64,000 nt of DNA from assembly GCF_021018805.1 (NCBI RefSeq), contig NC_086283.1:13219162-13283161 (forward strand). The letters are read 5' to 3'. Made by a program: the position numbers and the translations under genes. Under the pieces are notes generated by a model that was not told the DNA's origin, ran no database searches, and saw nothing but the letters and a program-made list of their open reading frames with translations. Below are positions 25,413 through 38,071 of this stretch, in pieces (the first letter of the stretch is position 1; the number at the start of each line of letters is the position of its first letter). The DNA comes from Prinia subflava. Taxonomy: Eukaryota; Chordata; Aves; Passeriformes; Cisticolidae.

Positions 25413-28400
25413 GTAAGTTAAATATGTTTACATGGGAAAATGATTATGCTGTTGAAGTTGTTGTAGTGACAGTGGACATCAGCATGAAAAAGCTGAGATC
25501 TGAGATATAACTAAAAAGCCTAAAAAACAATCACTGTGTAATTTCCAAAACTTTTTTTTTCCTCATTCAAGAAAAGTTATACCTCTACATTGCAGCTTAG
25601 AGAGCCATAAGGACTACAAGTTGATCCAAAATAAATATTAAATTGAAAGGACTGGCATCAGAAATGGTGTATGAGATGTGTCACCATCAGAAGCAAATGG
25701 GTTGCATTCATTTTTACTGGCTTGGATTTGGTAATTTGCATTTAGAAAGAACACTTGTTCCTTTTATTTTTCTTGTAAGAAGAATGCTTAGAAAGACATG
25801 ATTCATGTTCCACATGTCTAGGTATAATAAATGTGCATAAGCTCATGAACTCACAATAATTGCATTAATTTTAATCCCTGAAAAACAGGTGGTAAGACAT
25901 GGTTTTCCACTATTGCTAAAACCAGTTTCTTGCAACAGCTCTTTAATGAAATTTTCTTCTGCCAAGTGCAAAAGTAATCAAGCTACAAGCCAGTGATGTT
26001 CAGAAACATCATTAAAAAGTTATAAAAATTTACATGTAAATGAGCATCTTCAAGATTTTACTATTTTCTCAAAAAAATCGGCTAGCCACATAGCAATATG
26101 CAAATAACATGTTTCTTAAGGGCATATAAACACTGAAGAATGACAGTTTAGACATGAAACTAGAACAATAAGTATTGGCAAAAGCACTAATTTATCCATC
26201 TGTGTTTACCATTACCGAGGAAAACTTCAGCTGAGTATGAGGCTTTTAACATAAACCAATCACAATCAGAATAAAGCATAACTGAACAATGCAGCTCAGG
26301 GATTTTAGAAAATGGAACTCCATAGCAGATATTAACCCATTAAAAAGATTACAGGTTTCAGACCATAACCTGTGGACAATGAAAAACCTGTATAGTACTG
26401 CTTTTTAGCCCTTAAAAGAGACAGCACCTCTGTGATACAGAAAGTTAGGCTTTTTTTAAAAAAGACATTATTTTTAAAAATTGCTTTCCTGCAGCAATTT
26501 TATTTTATATCGTATGGGAAAGGAAGAGAGGAAGAAAAGAGGTTAATGTAGGAGAAATTTGCAATGCACAACACTGAATAGGTTTGAGAACACACAAACA
26601 TGTTTTTTGATGTGTGACACTGTACCTGGTGACGTGGGAAATTGCCTTCACACGGTGGTAATGATTACACACACTGTAATCAAGAATGCAATGCGTGACA
26701 ACGGATGGATGGAAGGTAAAAGAAAGAAAAAAAGAGAGAAGGAATGAGAATGATATTCAAACACATACAACAAAAATGAACGATGAGAAAACTTCATGGA
26801 CATACTTAAGTATCCCCTTCAACTCACTTCAGATCTCTAAACTAAACTGATCATCTTTACAGACCTCACCTTGATTTTTGCTTACTTTCTGCTTTTAGCT
26901 GCAGTAAAGACTGATCCTCTCTGAGTGTAACATCTCCTCCATTATTAGTGTACTACAGACTGGAAACAAGTCCCACCACTGTCACCACAGCACAACTGGG
27001 TTTTTGTTGTTGAGCACCTCGACCTTACATGTTACATTAGGTTATGAATACACCGAGTGAGGTGTTTAAATGCTTTTCAATCACAGGGGGAAAATCTTGC
27101 TTAAATTAAAAAAAGAAGCATATAAATTTTATCTTGATATATTCCAAAGAAGGTTAGATGATTTTAAAGAAGGTTATAAAATACACGTATAAAAATATGT
27201 AACAAACACCCCCACTAAGACTTCACCCTGTGACTGTATCTTTTTTTGTATATATATCCACAAGAAGACACAAATGGAGGATTAGAGGAGTAGACATCAC
27301 AACGTGGTGTGATCCACCTGCTTTCAGAAAGCCCAGTCCAGGCATTATTTGACTTTTTGTGACTTCGGTTCCCCATAATTTTTTAGGTGCTGAAACACCA
27401 CTTAGGAGGTTCCTGTTGCTTGGTTCTTCATTGATGTGCTTAGGCTCCCCTCTCCTGAGCAAGGCCATCACGTATCAGAAGGGAAGGGACGTGCTGTGGC
27501 TTGAGGAAGAGCAGATGGATGGCAGCAAAGGGAGGGGACCTCCTTAACCTCCGTTGCCAACAAAGCAAGGCAACATTAAACAGCAACAACAGTGCTCACA
27601 ACTCATATTCAGCCTTTCAAGTGATCCACGACCAGAAAAATAAAACTGCAGATAACCTTAGACTCACCTGTCATTTATATCTAGTGCTTTAATTACCTTG
27701 TTACACTAAAATTGGAATTACAGGTTTTCTCATATGTTGGCCCACTAATGGAATAGATTCTATTGCAAGATGTAATCACTGCTGAAAGCCATTCACATAA
27801 AGACATACAAAAGAAATTACTACAGAAGAATCTGCTGTTGCTACTTATTGTATTGTTTGGGGTTTTAGTTTCTGCAACAGTAAATAGCCTGACTGTGGGA
27901 GAAGGAAAGGATTGCAGATTTATCTGCAATGCCCTCTTATCCATAGACAGTGCTTAGTATGGAAGGAGCTGAGGGACAGCATTTCAGGATTTATCATTAG
28001 AAATAAGAAATACAGTTCCAAGAATTGGGCTTTTTTTTCAATTAGGATGCAGGTTTCATGAGAAATTAAAGATGTTAGTATTACGTGGATTGATGAAACT
28101 TTGAATCTTTTGAATAATCTCTCATTCTGACAATATCAATTTATTAGAGGTAAATGGTACCTGTATGTAATAAGCATTTGCTAGTAGATGTACAAAAAGT
28201 GAAAATTCATTGAATTGGCACTTCTTTTTTACCTATATTATCTGTATGTCCTCTGCTAATATACATTACTGTATGTGTACACTAAACACATTGTATATAT
28301 TATATATTTTGTGTGTACACACGTTCATTTTATGAACACTACCTAACCATACAATTTGGAAATAAATGCAAAACCCAGGACGTGAATCTTCTAAGATGAT

Positions 28401-30408
28401 AAGCAAAAGAACAATTAACTAATTATAAGCAATAAGTAATTCTATTTACTAAGAACTGAGTTTGCATTCACCTTGTGCATTCTTTTTTTTTTTTTTGAAA
28501 CTTCAAGTTAAGTGGTCTCAGGAGTTTTGGTATATATATTTGACTATTGTAATTTGAAAAGCATGACAAATTAATAAAAAGACCTGAGAAATCAAATACA
28601 ACTAAAACAACCATATAATAATGAAAAATAGCACGAATATTTCCAGTTATTCGATTGTTTTGTCTGAGAAATCATTAATACTATACTTAAATTAATTTAA
28701 ATTATGTTATAAATCAGAAATAATTAGATTACAGACTGAAATCCCATGTTTCAAAGCAAAATTGCTACACATCATGGAGCCAGCTGGTGGTTCAAAGTGA
28801 AATGGTGGACTCACGGCAGGCTGATTCTTTTATGCTACCATTCTCCTTAGTGCACCATCACAACTTCCAATTACTGAGAAAATACACCTAAAAATAAACC
28901 GCAGAACTAAAATGCAAAAAGTTATGTTCTAAAGTCACATATAAATCAAAGAAGTGAAAGCCATTGTAATAACATATGAAGTTCAAGGCACCAGGATGAA
29001 ATAGCAGTTGAATCCACTGATGCAGGCAGCAAAGTCACCGTGTTATCCAACCTCTTCCTAATATTTTCATTAAAATTGGGAAACTTTTCAGTAGTTTCAA
29101 ATACAGACTTTGCTAAAATTTTGATGGTAGGTCAGCAAAGCCATGGTTAACTGATAAAGGTTAAATATCTTCTACTACTAATTGGATACCACTAAGAACT
29201 GAAGGAAAACCCAAAACAAACAGCGTTTAACTAAGTTGCCTGTAACTGAAACTAAAAATTAATGTCAACAAATCTGCTGAGGACTGATAACAGAGGTGAT
29301 CCTATGCCATGAAAAAAAATAATCCTAAATGCAAAAGACTACCAGAATCAAGGTTCAAATTCAAACTGCTGAATTCACCCAAAGCTCTGCCACAAATCAC
29401 TCAGCTCCCTCAACCACTGGGCTTCATTCCTGGAATTCCACATGCAAACCCACCATCATTTAAATACTTCTCCCATTCCTAGGCTTTTGTTTTCATCTTA
29501 CATTTTAATGCAATTCAGTAAAAAGATTAGACTGGAGTATAATACAGAGAAATGCCCACTAATTCCCCTACTCCTTCATCCTCTGCATGGAGATCTATCT
29601 CATCCTTCCACATACATATATCAGTACATTAGAGAGGGAGGGTTTTGTCTGCTGCTGAAATTCACTCAAAGTGATGTTGTGCCACTTATCACTGAGTGTG
29701 GTAGTCCAGAAGAAGACCTGGAAGGTATTTTTTCCTCTTTCCGCACAGTCCTACGCTGTCTTGTGACACTTGTTCTCACTGATAATGTGGGCAGAGTTAG
29801 CAGCTCTAAGGTTTAAAAGCAAACACTGATATGAAAAGCTACAAAATCCTAAGGTGGAAACTTCCCTGTAACTAAAATAAAAACAAACCATCCAACCAAA
29901 CACCCCAATACCCAGAGGATCAGGGTAGAGCTACACGGAAGCAGGATCAACTGCAGGTGCAACTGTGGGACATTTCCCCATGCAACTGCCCAACAGAGAC
30001 TGAAAACAGTATGAAGACTGGTTTCTCTGAGGGTTGGTTTTTAGGTTTTGGTTGTTTGTTTGTTGGCTAGTTGTTGGGGGTTTTTTGGGGTTTTTTTGTG
30101 ACATCCTTTCAGCTCATTCAGTGCATCAAGTGGCAACATCTTTCATCAATCACTTCTGGGCAAACTCTGTTCTTCTGAATGTCATTTCCCCTTCCCTTGC
30201 ATTGATTCTGATAGGTTTGGCTATGGATTTTATTCAGAATCCTTGTTACTCCTGTCTCACATTGTAAACTATTTCCAGCAGAAAACATAAAATCTGGTTG
30301 CCTCAAAAGTTTTGTTTTCTATTTTAGAAAGAAAATTTGTTCTTTTTTGTATTTTTTTTCATGCAATTCCCTTCATAATATCATCAGTATTACATTTCTT
30401 GTTATCTC
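25413..30408. other. Non-coding stretch, no gene seen
   Basis: AT-rich with purine-rich patches (26519-26545, 26700-26745), a T run (28483-28496), a TA/GT-rich patch near 28285-28325 containing GTGTGTACACAC, and a G/T-rich patch near 30010-30100. A + frame at 27763-27957 contains a Leu-rich hydrophobic run that mimics a signal peptide. It has no plausible context and overlaps a minus-strand frame of equal quality. Confidence 0.55.
28483..28496. repeat. Poly-T run (14 T)
   Basis: Uninterrupted run of thymines; simple repeat. Confidence 0.9.
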
Positions 30409-30460
30409 TTTATTTGAACCCTTCTTTATTTGTGAACCCTTCTTTATTTGTGAACCCTTC
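30409..30460. repeat. Three tandem copies of an 18-bp unit
   Basis: The unit TTTATTTGTGAACCCTTC occurs at 30425-30442 and 30443-30460. A first copy at 30409-30424 lacks the two bases TG. In the + frame it gives repeated NPSLF(V), which has no known meaning. Confidence 0.92.
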
Positions 30461-30480
30461 TTTATTTGAAGGGTTCACAA
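30448..30480. repeat. Fold-back hairpin at the end of the 18-bp array
   Basis: TTGTGAACCCTTC (30448-30460, end of the third unit) is perfectly inverted as GAAGGGTTCACAA (30468-30480) after a 7-base loop, TTTATTT. The array therefore ends in a unit read backwards, as expected if the polymerase switched strands within the repeat. Confidence 0.92.
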
Positions 30481-31900
30481 TTGTCTTATCTGTGACTCTT
30501 CACAGGGGAAGAAAAATGTTTCTGTCTGGAACCATCCAATAACCACATGGAAACTTTCCATAAGAATTTTTGCAAAATGAATGTTTATAAATACTTCCTT
30601 GATAAAAATAGATTTCCTGACACTTTATAATAAAACTCCAAATTGAAGACATAGCCCTAAGTAAATATTTAACATTTGGTAAAACATTTTCTATTATCTC
30701 TCCAGTGGAGCATGTTTAATAAGTCTTTTGGCATGAAAGGGAATAGTTACAATTAATTATTCCTATGATGGTTAACCAGCGTGCAAGTACTGCACATTTA
30801 ATCTTTCAGCATCAAATTTTATACTGCACTTTAAGAGAGAGAGAGAGATTTATAGGATGACTGGAAAAAAACCTCACTTTAGTAAATTTTCATGGGAGTT
30901 AACTCCACATGTAGCAACAGCAAAGAAACTGGAGGTTACAGAAGGGATTTGTGAGTTTGGCCTCGATGGAAGCTTTGAATGCTTGAGAGTGACAGGACAC
31001 AATTTAACAGGGGCCGGCTCACAAGCATTTGTATTCAACCTTGAAACTGAGAATGAGACTTCTACATTTAATTCTCAAAGCAAGGGATCAAAGAGTCCAG
31101 CGCAATAACTCCTCACATAAATCATGTTCAAGTACCTCACTCCATAAGTAGACATACTGATTTTAATTAATCAATCCATTTATTTCCAGTCATTCTACGG
31201 ACTAGAAAAAAAATCTTCCTTTACAAACTCACTGACTTCCTACTTTAATTTGCTTTTTTTCATAGAAGTAGGAGCACTTTGGGCTCTTGAGATTCATGAT
31301 ACTCTTCAGTCTTGTCCTTGGAAAAACACAACAGCAAACCAACTCTCCTGCAAAACAAGAGCTGGGTGCCAGGTATTGTCAATAAATGGCAAGAGAAGAA
31401 TACAAACATTGTCCTCTACACACTATTTTGGCCAGTGCCTAGACCTCACATCTTCTACAAGGCCTTTTTGGAAGCCACAGAGTTTTCTGACATTGATGTG
31501 CTAAAACGATATCTGAAACTTAGTTTGCTTAACTGCTTTATCAATGTTAGTCTGGGGTTTTCATGGGCAAAGAACAAACTTCTTTCATTTCCTCTTGAAA
31601 CATCAAGGTTGCTACCAAAATTCATCGTTACACAGCTGAAACTATTCATGAGGATGAATTAGTTTTAAACAGACTTTTATAGGGATTTCATTTCATCAGA
31701 ATTATCCCCTGTACCCACTTAACAGTAGTACATACTTTTCAATTGAAATATTGTATCACTTCCCACCATATAAAACCTAAACTTGACAGCAGCATAATTG
31801 CAAAATGGTAAGTAATATTTCCTGTTCCACCAACCCAGAGGACAGATATGTAGAATCATATCTATCACTGGCCCATCCCAAACTGTTTCTATTATAATTT

Positions 31901-31928
31901 AAAAGAAAAAAAAAAAGAAAAAAAAAAA
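31901..31928. repeat. A-rich tract with G interruptions
   Basis: About 28 bases of adenine with isolated G residues; simple repeat. Confidence 0.9.
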
Positions 31929-32793
31929 GTTGTTATACCATCAGAAATATGACTGATTGAAGAAAAGAGGGCTAAGAAAATTGCCATTATGATTCCACAT
32001 TGAGCACAGCCAAAACCTCCATACATTGAAAGGAATTCGAATACCATTTCCTGCAGAAGCTCAGAATTTTACAGTGTGGCTAGACACTCATCAGTGTTAA
32101 TTAAAGCAAATTCTTTACAAATTTCAGCAATAAAAACATGTGGAAAATCATTAAACATGCAGTTAGGTACCCTCAATACCCTAAGCTAGAGCAGATGTTA
32201 TAAACTTAATATACTTGTGTCTTACACTAAGCTACTAGGGAGGGAAAAGGGAAGCTGGAGGACAACAGAGCTCTTCCAGCTTCCACACTGGTGTGGACCT
32301 ACTGCAGATCTACTTATGAGAGACCTGAACTTTTTTAATAGATTGCAAAAGTTCATCAGAACTTGTAGACCATTAGTTAACCATGTGTAAATATATAAAA
32401 AGAAATCATCTCTGTGCCTCAGAAAAACGGTCTCAAGTAATGGAAGCACATTTAAAAAATAAAATGGTGGTGAGAATGAGAAGCACGGAAAAATATCAAA
32501 ACTCCTCAGTGATTATAGTAGGTATAGCACATCAGCCTGAACAAAAGTGTGAAATTCTGAGGGATGACTTCCGTACAAGCAAGGGACATTTGCCTTCTCC
32601 ATACACTCAACGCCTTGAAGAATTTGTCCTTGAGGAATTTCTGTTTGTTTGCTCTACAGAAAAATCCTAATTGGGAGTGAATGACAAACTGGGGGCACAA
32701 GGAATCCTAATGGGTGAATTTTTTACATTTAACTTGTACAATGTGTCTAAACATGCATCTTGCAGAAATTTTTTCATCAGCTCTAGTATAATC

Positions 32794-32809
32794 TTTTTTT
32801 TTTTTTTTT
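32794..32809. repeat. Poly-T run (16 T)
   Basis: Uninterrupted run of thymines followed by CAG. The T run plus CAG looks like an acceptor, but no open exon with a donor follows. Confidence 0.9.
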
Positions 32810-32900
32810 CAGTGCTAATGAGTTGAGTGGATGTAAATAAGAAGATATTGCCAAGAAATAAAATGTGTCTCATGTTTCTCTCTGAGGGTACAACACAGAC

Positions 32901-32927
32901 AAAAAAAAAAAAAAAAGAAAAAAATAA
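32901..32927. repeat. Poly-A tract
   Basis: Sixteen adenines followed by G and more A-rich sequence; simple repeat. Confidence 0.9.
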
Positions 32928-34520
32928 TCTTGCTTGGAACATTTAGCTTAATTTATGCAATTCCTTCTGGAAAGCTTTCCCCTTCCCAGACTTATTCATC
33001 TTTGCTATAGATTAAAATCCTACTTATGATTTTTAAGTTATGAAAATTTGTCAGGATTTTTTGATATTGTACTGGTCACCGATCTTGCAATAATAATTTA
33101 GAATAAGGATGGGTATGTATAACTTACATAGTTCTATAACTGTATATATATAAAAAGAACAATAATATCAGAAAGAAGAGCGGGAGTGGTTTACTGGCAA
33201 AAGTGGAAAGATTTATTTTTGCAGATATCTTCCAGAAGATCATAAACCAGCATAAGGCTAAATACTATTATTCAATTGCAAGATGGAAGTGTCATGCATA
33301 TATATTTTAAATAATTCCATAATTGGTATGACATTTCAATTTACATGCACACACCCCATGTCCTCCTCAGAGGAGGTCAGAACATGACCATCAGTTAAAT
33401 CTGTCAAACTGCATGGTCTTATGTACAACAGCATGCCCTACTATTAGATCAGTTACTTCACTGACCTGGAAAGTCATACTGGGCACCTTATTTTTTTTTC
33501 CTGAGATATATGCACATGCACAGACTTTATCTTCCATGTCTGAACTTCAAAAAAGTTTATCTGGGTTTGCAAAGTCTTTGAAGGCTAACTAGGATTTCAC
33601 TCACCAAATAATAGGTGGCACATACTTGGAAAACTGCATTTGCAAACACTTTGAAAGATAGTCAAGCTTTTACTTCTAGTTTTCCTACTGAAAATCATCC
33701 AAGAATTATGACAATATGTATACTGTGATTTGTACCATCTTGCTAATTCTTCTGTTCAGCCTCATGGCTAGGCAGAAGTGTTTTCAACATGAAAGTTTCA
33801 GAAATTGGCAATGTCCAAGAGTTTGAACTGAATGTCATTTCCATCCTCGATGATGCTGTCAGTTTTATGAGCTGTGGCACACACAGAATATATTGTACAC
33901 TTAGAGCATGCTCAGCAGTGTTATTTTAAAACCATGACAGATGTACAGCCCCAGCAGGATCTCACATTACAGAAGCCACAGCAACCTTGCCATACAGCTG
34001 ATCCCTTTGTCCAAGCAGGCAGAGTATCACCCAGGAAAATGAACTGTCCAAATCTCTAACATTCTTCCATCTATTAAAGTTCTTAATGCATTCCAGCTCC
34101 ACATCTACATTTCAATCTGAAACTTGTAAGATCTTTGTGAACTGAGACAATTACTGAATATGCTTTTCATTTTCTGAGTGCTCATCCTTATCAAGAGAAA
34201 AGCTCAGAGGAACACTGCCCCCAGCACAGAAGATGGGTCACTTCACTTGGCATAATGTGAGTAATTTGCAGAACGGATCTGGAGAGCTGTGAAGTTCACC
34301 ACCTTCAGACCAACTTGCACACATACTTCTTTCTTCAAGCGCATCCACAATAAAGCCAGCAAAAAAAGAAAATGAGTGGGAATCTGCTCTTTGTATTTCC
34401 AATGAAATTTGATGTAATCGAGTGCCAAGGGTGACAAATGAATAAAAGATGAACTGCTATAATTGAGAGAACATTATGGTAGGATCTTTAGTTAGCATCT
34501 TTCACATACATTTTCTTGTA

Positions 34521-34534
34521 TTTTTTTTTTTTTT
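34521..34534. repeat. Poly-T run (14 T)
   Basis: Uninterrupted run of thymines; simple repeat. Confidence 0.9.
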
Positions 34535-34684
34535 AACTCATGCCATCTTTAAAACAAGTTTTTTATATATACCCATTTATACATCAAACAATAATCTTTC
34601 TATCTCCTGGTGAGAAAAATAAAATTGTGCCTCTCTACCAAGTAAAAATCCATATGAGAAGCATTCCATCCATCTGAAATGACA

Positions 34685-34929
34685 ATTCTGTCATGACAAT
34701 GTATCTATGTGATGAGAAGGAATAATTATTTTTGAGAATTTTCCAGTTTTTCTAACCCAAGCAGCCTTTCTCTTTTGAATTGGTTTTTCACTTGTCTTTG
34801 CAATGAGGTAATTTTTTATATTACAGTTTGGCTTTGGGGTTTTTTGTCTTTCACTGCTAGTTATATCATATATCAAATAGCCCCAGGCATGTCTGCTTAC
34901 CTTTAGGAACTCGTAAGAACAAGAAGTTT
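34685..34929. repeat. 240-bp duplicated element, copy A
   Basis: This 245-bp segment (starting ATTCTGTCATGACAA, ending AAGAAGTTT) recurs in the same orientation at 37791-38032. By hand alignment the copies differ by about 13 substitutions, two 1-base indels and a 5-base indel. Similarity stops sharply at both ends. On the minus strand both copies keep an open frame with shared words such as IKNYLIAKTSEKP and QKRKAAWVRK, and a donor-like AAAG|GTAAGC (here 34895-34904). I do not recognise it as a known transposon. It may be a local duplication, two insertions of one unclassified repeat family, or terminal repeats of a decayed element. Confidence 0.85.
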
Positions 34930-37790
34930 TGATAGGTATTTAAAGTTTCTTGTTGGTAGAAGGATAAAATATGCTTCTCCTCATGTCCCTCTTTCATGAG
35001 AGAGAAACACATATCCCTAATCACACCTCAAAGCTAGTGCAAGTATAAGCATCACTGATCTATCAAGAGTATCATTGTACAAGGAAAAAAATCCAAAGAA
35101 AGCAGCAGTAGTTGGAGCCTCTTTTCTTGGAAAGAGTGTGGATTCCAGGATCAGGATATTTGGTTCTGCAGCCCACAGCCACAAATACCATTTTAACTCT
35201 GCTGCAAAGCTCTTCCTCTAAGAAGGCAGCAAATTAGGCAAAGAATAACTTCAGTGAAAAGCTGTTTTAGAGCCATGATAGCATGTAATACACACAAACA
35301 AAGTTTCACCAGAAGGAAAAGTCAAACAATTATGCTTGTAAATAGGAAAAAGAAAGATTAATGTTCCACTAAACAACTGATTCATAAAGTTGTGACTAAT
35401 GAATAAACATCTCTATTTTCCAAGAGAAAAGTAATGGGTAATTGTCAAACCCTCTGTATTCTAAGCTATTAATATTTAATTGTGATTTCAGCCTGTTTTT
35501 CTTGCCTAGGATTGAAAGAGAAACATAAAACTGCAAAACACTAAGGACATGTGGGGATATTATTCCTTGCCCACAAAAAGTAATAAAAGAAGAAAGATCT
35601 GTGAATTGGCTCATGCATTAACCATAGAGAATGCTGGCAATGCAAGTAAGCTATGCTCACTACAAAAAATGGGTGAGACCACGCGTCTGATTTGAGATAT
35701 CACACTGCAAGGCTGTGCCACATGCTTTAATCTGTGCTTTTCTGTAGAATACTAACTACATTGAAAGCAACCTTGGAGACTGTCTTCACTGGCCTCATAT
35801 TTAAAAAGGTGGCATAAGAAGTAGCACAGAGAATCAACTGAATAAAAAGATGGACAATATATCTAAAGTATCATGAATTTCTGTGGGCTGGTTTTGATGC
35901 TTTGTTGCTATAACACAAGTTCCCATTTTAGCAAGAGGTCAAGCAGCATGGCCCAGCCCAGCACCTCAGAGTTAATGTGGTAGTGCATCCAAGTAAGCTC
36001 AGTTTTAAATATACTTGGGGTATAGTTTATTCCTCAGAAAATGAGCCCTGTCTTCCAAGTGTACAGTAAAACAAAAGCAGCAGTAGTTCATGAACACATC
36101 CCTATAGCCTCACTTCTTGTTTTCTTTTAATGCTATACTGTCTAGACTCCATTGGTTTTCATTCCGTTCACTAGGAAATGATTACTCTTAGGGCTTGATA
36201 AAATATCTGGACAGGGCCATCATGGTCCTGTCAATAGCTTAGTGGATAAACTTTCACTTTCCTCTCCAAGACACAGAAATGTAGCATATACAAAATATTT
36301 GTGAGTAAAGTCATGGCTTTACTATGTCATGACCTACAGAACATCTGAAAAATCTTCTCCTCTGAAGTGGTTATGCCTCATAATACTGTAAAGGAGCTGG
36401 CAGGATAGAAAGAAGCAATCAGATGGATCAAAGGGACTTAAGGAGTCCTTGATCACTGGTACATCAGTGAAATGAAATCAGGCTTCAGCAAATCAAGTTA
36501 CTCTGAATACCCGCCCAGTAAGAGCAATGACTCACCAAGACAACTGGCAGGTAAACTTTGGATGTATCTCTGCAACCTGCCCTAAATACTCTGCACTGGC
36601 AGTTTCCATGTTACGCAAACCATTGATCTATTTGTTGTTGATTCTCTTTTAACCAAACTCCTCTCCTATTTAAAATACTGAAAAGTGAACTGCACAAACA
36701 AAATATTATTTATATATAAAGAGGTTTTCATTAGGTCTCAAATCTTATAATGGCCAAATTCAATTAGCAAAAAGCAGGGAAGTTCTGGATTCAAAACTAA
36801 ATGCTAAACTTACTTGAACAGTGTTTAAGTGTATTCATATTTAAAGTCCAAACTGTAACTTTTAAAGTATTTTCCATTGCTAGTAAAAATAAGGATGAAA
36901 CCTGAAATGTTGTATTTTACAAGTTGTGTGAAAAGAAGCCTCCAAAGACTAAGCTTCTGGAGTTACTGTCTTTACCTTTCTTTGTATTTCACTCACATGA
37001 TGGGTGCTCAGAACTGTAATTACCAGTATTTTCCGTTCCTCAGGTGTATTCAAAACATCAAATTGCTGTGTGGCACCAGAGATAAGAAAAAACAAAAATG
37101 CCCACTTTTGCATCTAAGGGAACTACACCAGATATAGGTTAGGTTTTTTGCTGACCCTTAATGAATTAGCCACACACTGATGATATGTGTGAGAACAGCA
37201 CGACTATGACCAGCCCTCTTTCTGTGTCCTGTGGTTACCCTAGCTGGTTTTTAAAAGTGATGGGGGGGAATTATTAACCCTGTTGAACAGACACATACTT
37301 AGAAAACACTCTCCATTGTGTATCTGGGATAATAAAGATCTGTCAAACTCTTCAGCAGTGGGTTTATTCAAATTTGGTCAATGTAGCATAGAGCATAGTA
37401 GCATCTGCTTTATGCCCTCCCACAGCGTTGCTCTAGACAGGAGTGGAATTGCAGTGTGTTGACATTAAGAGACATCTAAGTTTGATTATCTGCAATCTAT
37501 AGTGCAAACATTTACTGCTCAGAGGCAGGAACTGAGTGGTGTGATCTACCTCTCAGAGAGGTGTGGTGTGCTGGCAGTTAATGTGCATGCTGGGCAAGCA
37601 TGGAAACAAAACGTTATTCAGTAATTTGGATATTGTGGGTACAACTTAGATTACTTCAGCTGATGGCTTTTAGAGAGCCTAAAATATTTGCACAAACAGG
37701 AAAAAAAAAATAATAGAACTACAAGCATCAAAATAAAAAAGGCCACTAAATCCCTCGCAAAAAGTAGCCGTGACATGAGGAAATACAGAG
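34930..37790. other. Spacer between the two duplicated segments
   Basis: 2.86 kb of AT-rich DNA between copies A and B. If the copies were terminal repeats of one element this would be its interior. I see no reverse-transcriptase or gag-like frame, no primer-binding site next to copy A, and no clear polypurine tract next to copy B. It includes a 23-bp hairpin at 36210-36232 and the small palindrome CCTCTCAGAGAGG near 37550. Confidence 0.6.
36210..36232. repeat. Short hairpin, 11-bp arms
   Basis: GACAGGGCCAT and ATGGTCCTGTC flank a single C. Ten of 11 pairs are Watson-Crick, and the other is a G-T pair in the + strand transcript. Confidence 0.8.
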
Positions 37791-38032
37791 ATTCTGTCAT
37801 GACAACGTATCTATTTGATGAGAATGAATAATTATTTTTGAGATTTTTTCCAGGTTTTCTAACCCAAGCAGCCTTTCTCTTTTGAACTGGTTTTTCACTT
37901 GTCTTTGCAATGAGGTAATTTTTTATTGTACAATTTGGCTTTGGGGTTTTTTTGCCTTCCACTGCTAGTTATATATCAAATAGCCTCAGGCATGTCTGCT
38001 TACCTTTAGAAACTCGTAAGAACAAGAAGTTT
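37791..38032. repeat. 240-bp duplicated element, copy B
   Basis: Second copy of the segment at 34685-34929, same orientation, start-to-start distance 3106 bp. The shared minus-strand frame holds three amino-acid replacements over about 33 aligned residues (N/T, I/V, T/P). It then loses register at an indel, so I see no clear sign of purifying selection on a protein. The best-conserved block is the middle, around 37858-37925. Confidence 0.85.
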
Positions 38033-38050
38033 CAAATTTTGAATGCTTTT

Positions 38051-38071
38051 GCACCTGACTTTGTCAGGTGC
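38051..38071. repeat. Hairpin: 9-bp perfect arms, 3-base loop
   Basis: GCACCTGAC and GTCAGGTGC flank TTT, and a T-rich stretch follows. It resembles a bacterial terminator in shape, but in vertebrate DNA that has no such meaning. It begins 19 bp past the end of duplicated copy B. Confidence 0.9.

Larger units (their letters stand above)
30481..34684. other. Non-coding stretch with A-rich tracts
   Basis: A GA tract (about 30834-30848), A-rich tracts at 31901-31928 and 32901-32927, and T runs at 32794-32809 and 34521-34534. Frames of up to 116 codons near 31.3-31.66 kb overlap each other and a minus-strand frame. None carries a motif I recognise. Confidence 0.55.

Noticed and set aside
27763..27957. 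Small + frame with a hydrophobic Leu-rich run resembling a secreted peptide
   Set aside because: The run arises from CTACTT/TTATTG-type sequence, an equally long minus-strand frame overlaps it, and there is no promoter, splice or family evidence.
34685..38032. Reading the two 240-bp copies as LTRs of one 3.3-kb retrotransposon
   Set aside because: The copies lack TG...CA ends, the flanks show no matching target duplication, there is no primer-binding site or clear polypurine tract, and the interior has no retroviral frames.
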